A DNA stretch of 64,000 bases. Source: Lithospermum erythrorhizon (taxonomy: Eukaryota > Streptophyta > Magnoliopsida > Boraginales > Boraginaceae). How positions within the stretch are numbered: the first letter of the stretch is position 1; every line of letters begins with the position of its first letter. Both the position numbers and the translations under genes were made by a program. This document shows, piece after piece, positions 35,194 to 46,800 of this stretch. Where the stretch lies: contig JADFUC010000658.1 in assembly GCA_019722365.1 (NCBI GenBank), positions 62,001 to 126,000 of the forward strand, written 5' to 3'. Below the pieces are notes generated by a model. That model worked only from the letters and a program-made list of their open reading frames with translations, was not told the origin of the DNA and did no database searches.

Positions 35194-38100
35194 ATGGAAT
35201 CAAAGTCATTCAGTTTTATCAACAGACAATCATTATTTTCTGCAGTTAGATCAGGCGATGTTGAGGTACTTAAGGAGGTGATTCAAAATGAAGGGTCTGA
35301 TTTATCTGCCTTGATGAGCTTGCAAAATGATGCAGGAGAGACTCCTCTGTATATAGCTGCTGAAAATAATCTTACTGATATTTTCAGCCTTTTGCTGAAA
35401 TTTTGTGATCAGGAGTCTGTTATGATGAAGGCCAAAAAGACTGATATTACTGCTTTTCATGTTGCTGCTTCTAAAGGGCACTTGGGTAAGTAGATATGAT
35501 GGATTGTATTTTCTGATTATATAGTGAATTCTCAATCTTTGAATTGTTAATCTGGTTTCCTTTAAGTTATTAGGTGTTCTTATGATTGTGTTATTTCAAT
35601 TTAAACTTGGATGAACTTGATGGGGATTGACTAATTTTGTGTGTTGACTTGTAAATTTCGTGAGTTGACTCTGGTTAGTGTAGGTGAACATACTTTGGAA
35701 ATTTTGTTACTAAAACATAAGATAGAAAGATTATGGTTCGATTCTCACTGGATTTAGACTTAAGACGACAAAATCAAGTGTATCCTAGTTAGGTGGGGAG
35801 ATGTGAAGAACACGAGTTACTTGGCTCATCTAAGATTTCCATGATCACAGTGTTGTAGTCCAAGTTTGATAAGAAACAATCTAAAGTTAAGTTTAAGCTG
35901 ACTAGCTTTCTATAAGACTTGTAAGTCTGTGAGGACCTGAGGAGTTATGTAAAGATAAATATGATAGGAGAAGAGTTTCTCTAGGTGAGGTTGCCCCTGG
36001 TCAGAGTAGGAGATCCAGTTTAAAAATTATATCAAGATCTTACACAAACTGCTACCCCCCAACCCACCTGGCCTTTGTTCAGACATGGTGTGAACCGTTG
36101 GTTTCTTAGGTTTCTATTGTATGCACATCTGCTTATTCGTTACATGATCCCCGACATTTGGTAATATTTCTGTAATTGAAACTGAGTGGAAAGACACGTG
36201 ATAAAAGTTGGAAAAAGGGAAATTCATCCTTCTACTAATATGATGTTAAACTGTTGTGTCCAGGAATCGTTCAGGAATTCTTGGCCAAATGGCCTGAGGT
36301 CTGTAAAGTTTGTAACTCTTCAAACACTAGTCCTCTGTATGCAGCGGCAGTCCAGGATCATTCGGATATTGTCAATGCAATATTAGATGCTGATCCAACG
36401 GTAATCCGAATAGTGAGAAAGAATGAAAAGACTGCACTGCACATTACTGCAAGGTATGGCATATTAGATATGGTGAAATTACTCATTGAGAGAGATCCAT
36501 CCATTGTCTCTTTGAAAGACAAGAAAGGACAAACAGCTTTACATATGGCTGTCAAAGGGCAAAACTCTGCCGTAGTGGAGGAATTACTGGAAGCTGATTA
36601 CTCAATATTAAATGAAAGAGATAAAAAGGGGAACACGGCTGTACATATAGCTACAAGAAAATGCAGGCCACAGGTAAATCAATATGTGATGCCCGTAAAG
36701 AAAATTTGTGTGTTGTGTTTTGAGTTTGTTATCTAAGTTAAGAATCTTTATGCGGACATCTCGTATATTCCCACATCGTCAATATGTATTGAGTATCCAG
36801 ATTTCAACTACAACTGGTCGAAAGGTGTGTATATTGAGTATAAACATGTGAAAAGATCAACCAATAACAACCAAAAAAGAAATGAATGATACAACCATAG
36901 TGTATGTGTTGTACACATGAACTAAACTTAAATGATGTGTATGCACTAGGCAGTACATATATTTGTCGACTGTAGTATCTCCCTATCTGTTATGGTCCTT
37001 TAGTTTATGGTTATATTTGTTCTTGAAAATCTATGATTTGTCAAGTATTCAAGTTTGGCACCCAGCAGAGATAATCGAATGGTCTTGCGGTTGAGCTAGT
37101 ACCCCTTGATCTTTGAGGTCAAGGGTATAAATCTCATTGTAGGGGGAGGGGGTTGGGAATTTTATTATAATTTTAACTATAAAAAAAACAGTTTGGCACC
37201 CAACAGTGTTTATTTGTTTAGAGTTTAGACATAGACAAAGTGAGAGTAGCTAGGGTCATTATCCAACATGGTGTTTTAATATCCTTTTAACTGATAATTA
37301 AAGTTTTATTTTCTTCATTTATGGTGAGAATATGAGCCCGTTTCTTGCAGCAACATGATTATTAGTTTAAATGGCATTCAAAGCTGGGGATTTTAATAAT
37401 CGGTATTACATCCTTTTAGAGTTGCTAATGAGCCGAACCAAGCAAGCTTGGGTGAGCCGAGGTTCGCGCTTGGCTCGATTTGTAATAAGCTGAGCTGCGA
37501 GCTGGACTTCAGGCTCAACGGCTTGGTCAGCCTGCTCGCTAGCTGGGTTTATAAATTGTTAATATACATACTAATAAAAAGTAATACAACATTAACAATT
37601 TATGGAGTGTTTATATAGGAAAAATAAAAAAATGCTTTTAAAATTCTTCTTATTCTAGTTTATATCTATTTTAATACGGAGTATTTAATTTGTTGTTTTG
37701 ATTTTGTTATGAAATGTGAATATCATGTGCGCTAAGAGATTTGCGGTTCTTTAATTTTGTTCTTGAATATGTATTTAACATGTTTTCTATTGAAACTGAA
37801 TTCAAATTTCATTCTTTTTATAAAGTAAATGATTAATTTTACAAACATTTAATAGAATAAATTCAATTTTATTTAGAATCTATCTAGATAGAATTTGGAG
37901 TTCGAAACGTCCTTAACCAAATGATCCGGGGCTCGACTCTGGCTTGGCTTGAGATCAGTAAAATTAAGTGAGCCGCTAGCTCGACTCGGCTCGTCTAGTC
38001 ACCAAGCCGAGCTAAAATTTCTCCAGCTCGGGCTTGGGCTCATTAACAGCTCTACTTCCCTTCTCCAAAAAAATGTTACTATCATCAATACTATTGCAAC

Positions 38101-39335
38101 GGCATTCCCATTGTACACAGTTCTCGTTTCCTTGTTATCTTTTTAATCTTTCTCCAACAAGCAATTCTGAAAGAGACTATTTAGATATCATTTATATACC
38201 AGTTCATGTGTGTGTGTGCGTGCACAACATAGGTGTAACTTACAAAGTCGTTATCTTCAAAATGTTACCATTGTGGCTCTGGTTACATGGTGCAGCTTAA
38301 TAGGATTCCCAGTATAGTCACCATGTTTATTTTTTATGTGTATTTCTATGTCCACTAATCAATCCATTGTGTCGTAGTTGCTCTTAAGCATACATTATTT
38401 CTCTATTATTTTCTTACCCCATAGTTTTTTTTTTTTTTTTTTTTTTCCTCCAGATAGTAAGCCTCTTGCTTACATATAGATCCATTGATGTCAATGCCAT
38501 CAATAATCAACATCAAACAGCAATGGATTTGGCAGATAAATTGCAGTACGGAGATGCAGCGATGCTGATTCAAGAAGTTTTAAGAGAGGCTGGTGCTAAG
38601 CATGCAAGATATGTTGGCCAATCTGATGAAGCAATGGAACTCAAAAGGACTGTAAGTGACATTAAGCATGAGGTGCATGATCAACTACTTCAAAACGAGA
38701 AAACACAAAGAAGAGTTTCTGGTATTGCCAAGGAACTCAAGAAAATTCACAGGGAGGCGGTACAGAACACCATCAACTCTGTCACTGTTGTTGCTGTTCT
38801 ATTTGCCTCGATAGCTTTCTTGGCTATATTCAACTTGCCTGGGTTATATGAAGAAAGTGGACCAGAAGCAGGAGAAGCCAATATCTCGAAAACAAATCAT
38901 GTAGCATTTCGTGTGTTCTGTCTCCTTAATGCAACATCCCTCTTTATGTCCCTAGCCGTGGTGGTTGTTCAAATCACTCTTGTCGCATGGGACACTAGAG
39001 CACAGAGAAAGGTAGTCTCCATTGTAAACAAGCTCATGTGGGCCGCCTGTATCAGCACCTGTGGAGCATTTCTCTCTATAGCTTTCGTTGTTGTGGGAAA
39101 GCACAACTCCTGGATGGCCATCACTATTACTGCAGTGGGTGCACCAATTCTTATAGTGACCCTCGTTAGTTTGTGCTACTTCGTTTTCAGGCAGCACTTC
39201 AACGTTCTTGGGAGTGACTCCCAGAGACGCATCAGGAGGTCAAGTGGTAGCAAATCTTTCTCGATGTCATTCTCTGGTAATTATACAGATATCGATGATG
39301 ATGAATCTGATGAAAAAACGATATATGCTTTATGA
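35194..39335 (+). CDS. Ankyrin-repeat PGG-domain membrane protein
   Basis: Exons 35194-35485, 36264-36673 and 38454-39335, GT-AG introns of 778 and 1780 bp, 527 residues. The start ATG is preceded immediately by an in-frame TAA. Residues 10-265 are about eight ankyrin repeats (for example GETPLYIAAENN, TSPLYAAAVQDH, KTALHITARYG, GQTALHMAVKG). A KRTVSDIKHEVHDQLLQNEK helix at 298-317 leads into the PGG domain with four predicted membrane helices near 343-363, 386-411, 427-449 and 455-479, then an Arg/Ser- and Asp/Glu-rich tail. Strong resemblance to Arabidopsis At2g01680; relatives include ITN1 and ACD6, linked to salt/ABA responses and defence at membranes. The specific function here is unknown. 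Intact; convergent with VAC14. Confidence 0.95.
37069..37190 (+). mobile_element. tRNA-derived SINE in ankyrin gene intron 2
   Basis: About 122 bp framed by a 16-base target duplication, GTTTGGCACCCAGCAG (37053-37068) and GTTTGGCACCCAACAG (37191-37206), one mismatch. The 5' part has an A-box-like TGGTCTTGCGGTTGAGC and a degenerate B-box region (GAGGTCAAGGGTATAAATC), the layout of a Pol III tRNA-type head. It ends in a short A-run. The duplication makes the retroposition call strong. Confidence 0.85.
37417..38054. mobile_element. hAT-like non-autonomous element in ankyrin intron 2
   Basis: 638 bp with terminal inverted repeats TAGAGTTGCTAATGAGCC and GGCTCATTAACAGCTCTA (two mismatches) and subterminal GCTTGGCTCG/CGAGCC-rich motifs at both ends. 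Flanking octamers CATCCTTT (37409-37416) and CTTCCCTT (38055-38062) fit an old 8-bp duplication. AT-rich middle without coding potential. It belongs to the GAGC(T)TGGCTCG-ended group frequent in plant genomes. Confidence 0.75.
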
Positions 39336-40853
39336 GAGCGAGTATATTCTTGTGGAGTATACTATCAGAGAGTTTACTGTTGATTCTGCTATTATAGTAA
39401 TAGAGTAGTGTTGCCATAATATTTGGGATATTGCTGCTACTGATCTGTAATGTCCATATTTTGATATTTCCGCCATCTTTGGCAGAACCATTAGTCTAAA
39501 TAAGGAATTATACTCATAATACATGGGGAGGCTCTTCTTTTGACTTGCTAATATTTGGAAATAGGGAGTCAAGTTGTTACAGAGCGGTGGCTTTGATCTC
39601 GGATCGCACATGTTTTAAAAAATTAATACCCGGCAGTAATTCAGTCAAGTAGACATTAAGTTTGATTTTTGGGACAAGTATTGAGGTAAAAATTGTTCAA
39701 TATTCATTTAGATAATTTTCAATTTTATTATTAAATTCCCGAAGGCAAATATTTGGATAAGTTATTAATTTCAATAAAATATTTGGATGTGATTAATATT
39801 TGGATGTTATAAATATTTGCCAATTTATTAAAATTATTTACGCGAAATAGGTGTTTGTGATTTTATCGCTATCGTTGTCCCAAAAAGTTAAGCAGCTTTT
39901 ATTTTGGTAGGAATGATAGGTACTTTTGAAACATAATGTCGAATGGATCGTTTGAAGCTTTGTGTATAATCGAATGTGTCGTTATGTAACTCACTGATGT
40001 AAGTAATGTGGTTTGAAGTCTAAATAGAATGTGCTTTGAAATTTAAAACGTAATTGTGCAAACTTGGATTACGCTTTGAACGTGTATTCGTATAACAACT
40101 CCACTTAGTGAAATAAAATTCGATTTGATTTGAATGAACTTTAATGCTAATTGGTATAAACATTGTTTACAAGTACAAGATGCTCTAATCCATCCATCCA
40201 ATTTATACGTCCAAATTACAATTCAAAAGAGGTTTAAATTGTATCAGTGGAATATGAACACTATCGACACCATTTTGAAACAAGATACTATAAATAATGT
40301 CTCCAAACTTTTACAGGCTTTGCTTGCAATTACAATAGAAATTCAAGACTATCAATATATATTAAAAAAAAAATTCCAAATTTCTTGTTCTAGTAGACCT
40401 AACAATAATCACTTTAATATGAAGACATAAGAAATAATAACAATAACTTCAATAGTTAAATATATGAAAATATATATAAAACATAAGAGAACAAATTTAC
40501 ATTTGATCCAGTATTTTGATGCAGAAAATAAATGACCACTTTTGTTCTTGGATAATTTATCAAGAATTACAAGTCCATACAAGGATGACCAAATAGGTAG
40601 AGTGTGACAAAAAAATGAATCCCAAAATAGATTTACCTATTACCCCCGCATGGTTTTTCAATAAAAATAAGTGAACCACATGGGTGAACCCCCTCTAATA
40701 GGAAACAATGGCTCAGAAGAGCCAAAGCAGGAACTTAATTTCCCAAATCCCATAGTCCAAACCTTCAAGAATTTGATGCAACTACTAGGAATCCAGAATA
40801 TACACATTATAGAAACTTTTGCAACACAAGAACAGAGCAATCTCACAAAATAG
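39336..40853. other. Convergent intergenic region (ankyrin/VAC14 3' flanks)
   Basis: Holds the 3' UTRs of both genes. AT-rich; a possible weak poly(A) signal for the ankyrin gene lies near 39496 (CTAAATAAGG). No gene, MITE with clear ends, or RNA gene found. Confidence 0.6.
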
Positions 40854-43800
40854 TCATAGCTGCAACTGTCCTGAGCCTCTACGGGAAGATCTCGATGGAG
40901 GTCGATCCAGGATTGGAACTGGCAACAAAGGTCTTTTGGGTTCTTCCGTTCTTTCTTGACCCTGAAGTGTATAAGAACATGATATTCAAGTATTGTAATA
41001 TTAATATTGAGTTATAACATACATGAGCAGATATAGAAACAGCCAACTTAGCAAAGAGACCACAGAAACAATAAAAGAATGCAGAACAAATAAACAACTT
41101 GCATTAGTGATATTTTAGTTTCTCCATTTCAGGAAGAATGAATTTTAACTTCTAAATCAGAGGCAAGGCTCATAAAGAGCTCGTGTACCAATCCAAACAA
41201 AAACGAATAGTTCTTTTACTACTGGGCTTGCCTGCTCTCCACCAACCCAAGACACACCCGACATGAGTATTCATAGTTGCAAATGCTGTAATATGTTATC
41301 ATCCTCATTTCAGAAGATCAGCCAACTTCCTAAAGGAAACTATAAGAGTAGGTGGAGTGTGTACTTCCAGATTAAACAAAATACATACAAGGTTCTTGAA
41401 CTGCAATAGCACATGCATACTGTAAGACAACAAACCTTTGTCGATAAGGAATTATATCGAGATAGTGTCTGCGGTTTTGAATGCACACGGTGCTGCTGCT
41501 GAATTTTCTCAAACTGTTGCAGCTGTGCAGCAAAGTTTATTCCATTATGGGGACTACAGGAACTTCCATTGACATCACCATCCTCGGAAATATGTAAATC
41601 ATTATCATGGTTATTAACCTCCAAAAATGTGTTTGCTGATGAGTTCTGACTGAGCTGCTCACCACTGAAAGAGTATGGTGGAACGGTTTTCAAACGCGTT
41701 CTGAGAACTTTAAAGGCCGCGCTTTGCTGCATTAATTTGGTAACCACAATCAAATACCAATTAAAGATTCCTTCGAAGTACAATTACTTGACTAACAGGA
41801 ATTCTGCTTCAATTTTTCAAAAAAAAGTCGATGGTATTTACAGTTTACATAAGCTCTTCAAGATTACAACCTTTCTTGATGGTAAAAGTTAAATTAGATG
41901 AAATAAAACAAAAGAAGAATCTCAAAGACAGAATAATAAATGACCTCAATAACCAAAGCACTATATTTCAAATGATAGAAACGAAGCAAGCATTGGTGGC
42001 AATACCTGGGGAAGCAGCATTAGAAGACCATACAAAGCTTTCAACAACCACATATGTCTTCCAGGTTCAAGTAACTGCAACATGCAAGAACATGAAATAT
42101 TTACAAAATGGAAGGTAGAAATACAAAGTTTGCACATCAATTAGATGCAGGAAAAAATTTCAAATGTCAAACTACCTAAAAAAAATGAAGAGTGGGAATG
42201 AATAGCCATCTGACATCATATATGATGTTCAAAAGCAGAACTCCCCAAAAAAACCAATTTAATTTAATAATACCATCTTATACAGTAATGACTAAATAGT
42301 TTTCCTCTGGGAATTCTCATGTGAACATCATATATGATGTCTGATGGCTCTGCATTTCCATTCTTACACAGTAGATAATGCATCAGTATACGAACACAGC
42401 AAAAATGTTTGGAATGCAAAAATGAAAACCTGAAGCCTAAGATAAGCAAAGGTGGGAGTCTCCAGCAGGTGAATTAATTTGTCAAGTTGAACCAAGAACT
42501 TGACATTTATGTCCTCTTCCATCAGTGATTGGATGACAGAACTTGCATGATGGTAAGTCTGAAAGGAATCAAAAGATTTATCATTCCATTATGACAAAGC
42601 TGAACAAAACTCTTATTAATCTTCAGAAAGGAAGGAAATATATTGCCAGAAAAGGAAGCCAAAGCTACAATGACTTCAACTAGTGAGTAGATGTCAACTT
42701 CTAGGAGTGAATAAAGATGATAAATAGACAATGCATAAACAAACTGTGACCTGAGCCAGCAAGCATAGACTTATAATTGCCATGGGGGAATGAACCCACG
42801 AGGCATATAAAGCAAGATATAAGTCTTTCCCAGAAGCATTGAAGAGTGATTGTTTAAGAAGATCACGGAGTTCAGACAATTCTGAGGAAGTAAGTAAAAT
42901 CAAATTCAAAGCCTGAAATAGAATAAAATAAAATTAGATTAAATATGGCAAAAGATACCCCACCATGAGTATAGATATTACAAATTGGACTTCTAAGGAA
43001 AAAACATCTACCTGCACCATAGTAGATGCGAAATCCAGATCAGATTCTCTTTCTAATATTGTTGAAAGTTGCCGATACACTCGTTGAGCGTCCAATAGTA
43101 CACAGAGTCGCCGAACTATCAATGCACCACGTCTGCAGAAAGTATGAGATAATGAGAGAATAATTCAGATTCCCCATGCCTGACACTCGCTCACAATAAA
43201 TAAAATAAAAACCACGCTATGCTACAAGAGTACTCAAATACCATACTTTTCTAGGAGAGAGTTGTCAACACGAAAAGTTTGGACCAAGAAAACAACAAGT
43301 TGACGAAAATGATGGGGGTCCTTGGCTATGCAGGCATGCACCTCAAGCACCAGAAGTACAACCTGGATAACAGAATGAAAGCCAGAAAAAACCAACAATG
43401 AGTATATGAACAATGTAAAACAAACCCAATGTGTATTCATTTCTTTCATATTCACCAATTCTTATTATAAGATCTTAAGTTTCCCAATGATAAAAATGAT
43501 GCAACTTCAAGAGAATTTTAGAATGGTAAGTACACCAAGGAAAAATATCAACAATTTACCACCAGGATTTCGATAAAAGAAAAAGAAAAAAATAAACGAT
43601 GAATATGTTTCCTAGAATCCCAGTTGAGGTGTAAGTTTTAAAATGATCGAACCAAAAAATACTGTGACATCCTGTACGGCGATCAGAACTCAATACATAC
43701 AAAGTAGGCTGCCTAAGATACCTCGTCAGATGGATCTGATAGTGCCTTCAGGAGAGTATCAAAAGTGTCATTGAGAAAGGTTAAAACCTGTTTTAAAAAA

Positions 43801-46800
43801 TAATTAGTATTTTATTTATCCTGCAAGATTCTCACAATAATAAATGATAGCAGTTTCAGTTTGCAGAGAGAAAGAGAGAGCAACAAAACAACAGGTGAGA
43901 ATAATTCTGAAACTGATGACATTTATTAAAAATTAAGGAAACAAGTGGCAATAAACTTAGAAAGCGACAAGAATTACAATGAAATTATCTTAGTCTCCCG
44001 AGGAAGAAGCAAATTTATTAAAACAGAATTATGAATTTGATGGTTAGATTAAGAAGCATGGACAACAGATTTTCAGTACATCAAATAGAAATTACAAAAT
44101 GGCATCCTCCTATAGTAAAATGAAGTTATATGCAGATTGCAGAACTACCATCATCTCATCTCTGCACTGTTTTATCTTTGCAGTCGCAATTGACTTAGAG
44201 CTGCACACTCAAGTATACATTTGACTACCAAGACTTCTGTAGTAATGGTTGATATTATAGTCCTTTTTTCCTTAACCCGTTTACTAAAAACCCTGAATTA
44301 CAATAATAAACATACTCCCCCAAGGCATTTTCAATGTAGCACATCTAGTACTTTTCATTGATATTCTTAAATGAATCATGGGGAATTAGAAATTACAACT
44401 CCTGGATTCAGGAATATTAGGAGCTAAATAAACTTCAGCCTCTAGATCGTCCAACTCCGGCACTTCATTATCAATTTCCATGTCCACAACTCCCCACTTA
44501 ATTTAACATACTACAAAAAGTTAGAAGTTGTAAAAATTCATCTGATTAAAAGTTGTTGAAATGCATCTAATTATGAAAACATTACAGTTGTAAGCTTCTT
44601 ATATTTTGTGAAGTAGAAGATAGTCTTTGCACTTCATCTTGGGTCAATTCGAGCTTGTTATACTTTGTTATGATAGAGTAAAGGCTGCGTACAACTGACC
44701 CCCATACTTACCCACTTAATCGGGAGCCTCTTTACATGAACTGGGGTATGATATGTGAACATATCAAGCACTATGGGGTATAGGCTGCCTTATATTTGAA
44801 AGTAAATCGTCATATTTTAAACAGATTTCTTTTCAAATGATGTGATGATTCTAAGCTGTAGAAACATATATCACTAACAGAGGTCAATTAAGTGAGGCAA
44901 CCCTAAAACTCTCGGACACCATGAGAGTAAGGAAAGATCAGGGTGAAATGATAATTTTCCAAGAATTCACTGTGAACTCGAGTTATTAAGATGTCAATAC
45001 AACTTTTGTCATCGGATGAGATTTCATTTAATTTATGACTTTCTAAAAGCAATAACATCTTCAAATGGATGTAAAATACTTAAAACAATATACCTCATTC
45101 CTATGTCTATCTAGAAGGGTTGAAATCCAGTGTAATGACTCGATACGGGTAGCTTCCCATTCACTAGATAAGTGCCTGAGATATAAATGAACTGCAAGGT
45201 TATAAAACAATTCAATTACATCCATATATCTCATATTAATAAGTTTCTAATACTTTTCTTCATATGAGGACAATAAAAGCCAAGGAACAAAAAAGGTCTT
45301 CGAAAAGAACTGTCTAGCCTTTGAACTAAATCTTTCACTTTTCGAAACCATGCCACAATTGTCAAACTGTGGAGAGAACAACAAGTGACACCTTGGTTGT
45401 GGCTATCGAAAATAACACGTAACTTAGCATGCACTATTTGGAGGATAGTGGAAACAAACAAATTTTAGCTTAAATAGCAAATAATTCAAATAAATCTCCA
45501 CAGATGCGAAAATATAAGCAAGAGCCAACCATGTCATGTAAATCGGGCAGCAATAAATTTCTTACACTAATAAGACATAATCAAAACGTCCAAAAGAGAA
45601 CAACCAAGCATCACAAACCATAGTGCTCCAGAGCTATATACTAATTATCATGTATTCAATCACCCATAAAATGGATAATCATCTTCATCTCTATTGTCAC
45701 TTTTCGCAAGAGCTCAAGACTAAGGTATCAGACTAAAAAGCACTATTTAAAAAAAAAATCCATAGTTCTTATCATTAGTCATCTAGAAGTATTGAATTTG
45801 TAGCTCTCCTGGAAGCATAACTCCCATTACCAGTCCCTCGATGTCGATCCAAGGATAATCAAAACAGAAACATAAACGCTTGGGCTATTCTACACAACTT
45901 GTAGTGCCGACTCATTATTAGAACGTTTTGTTAGAAACAAAATTATGCAAATACAATATTATCCTTTCAATCTCTTGTATATTTTTCAAATTAATGGAGT
46001 TCATTAAACATTCAGAATACCATTTATTAACAGGGGCCAAACAACATAGTTACAGAAGGATACTAATCTATTAAGAGACAGGGTGTGCTTCCTAAGTCAA
46101 TGTGTGTTATTGACTCATTTGAGACATACCTCCTAGCAACAGAGAGAATAGCTCCAACATCAAACCCTTCAGCTGGTTCAGCTTGAATAGCTAGAAGTTC
46201 TTCATTTGTTTCACGAGTAACCTACAAAAGGGGAGCACGACACAGTCAAGTAGAAACCATCAATTTTAATTCACAAGACTGCTAAGGAAGAAGCAAAACA
46301 AAAGTCGAGCAAAATATAGTCAATTAACTTACAACTCGGATTTTTTCTTCTTTGTCTGCTATACATGGCAAAATTGCTCCCAGAATATCAGCATAATAAG
46401 GAACAAGTTGGTCCCCACCAAGTTTCACAAACTCATTTATCTGCACACAAAATGGACCAAAACACCACACTTAGCATGCCTTCTGCCGTACAAGACTTGG
46501 AAGTGCAAGATCGCATTCACAAAGATAGAAGTATAAAAACCGTACTTCGTACATCTCAGTATACTCACCCAAGTCATTGCTGTCAACCGAGTATATTCAT
46601 CCTGAGAAGTGGCCCTCTCTACAAGGATCTCAGCCATGCGACCATAATCTACAGACTGGAGAGCAATTCAAACAGAAATAGCTTTTATACTATAAGTAGC
46701 TTGCAATTGATTGTATTCTTCACCTTTTTGGTTTTATATTTAATGAATACTATGAACCATAACAGTTCCAACAAATTAGGGAGAAAGCTGCGACAGACTA

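Noticed and set aside
41831..42118. 95-codon plus-strand ORF
   Set aside because: Complement of VAC14 exon 18 and its introns; composition is that of antisense intron.
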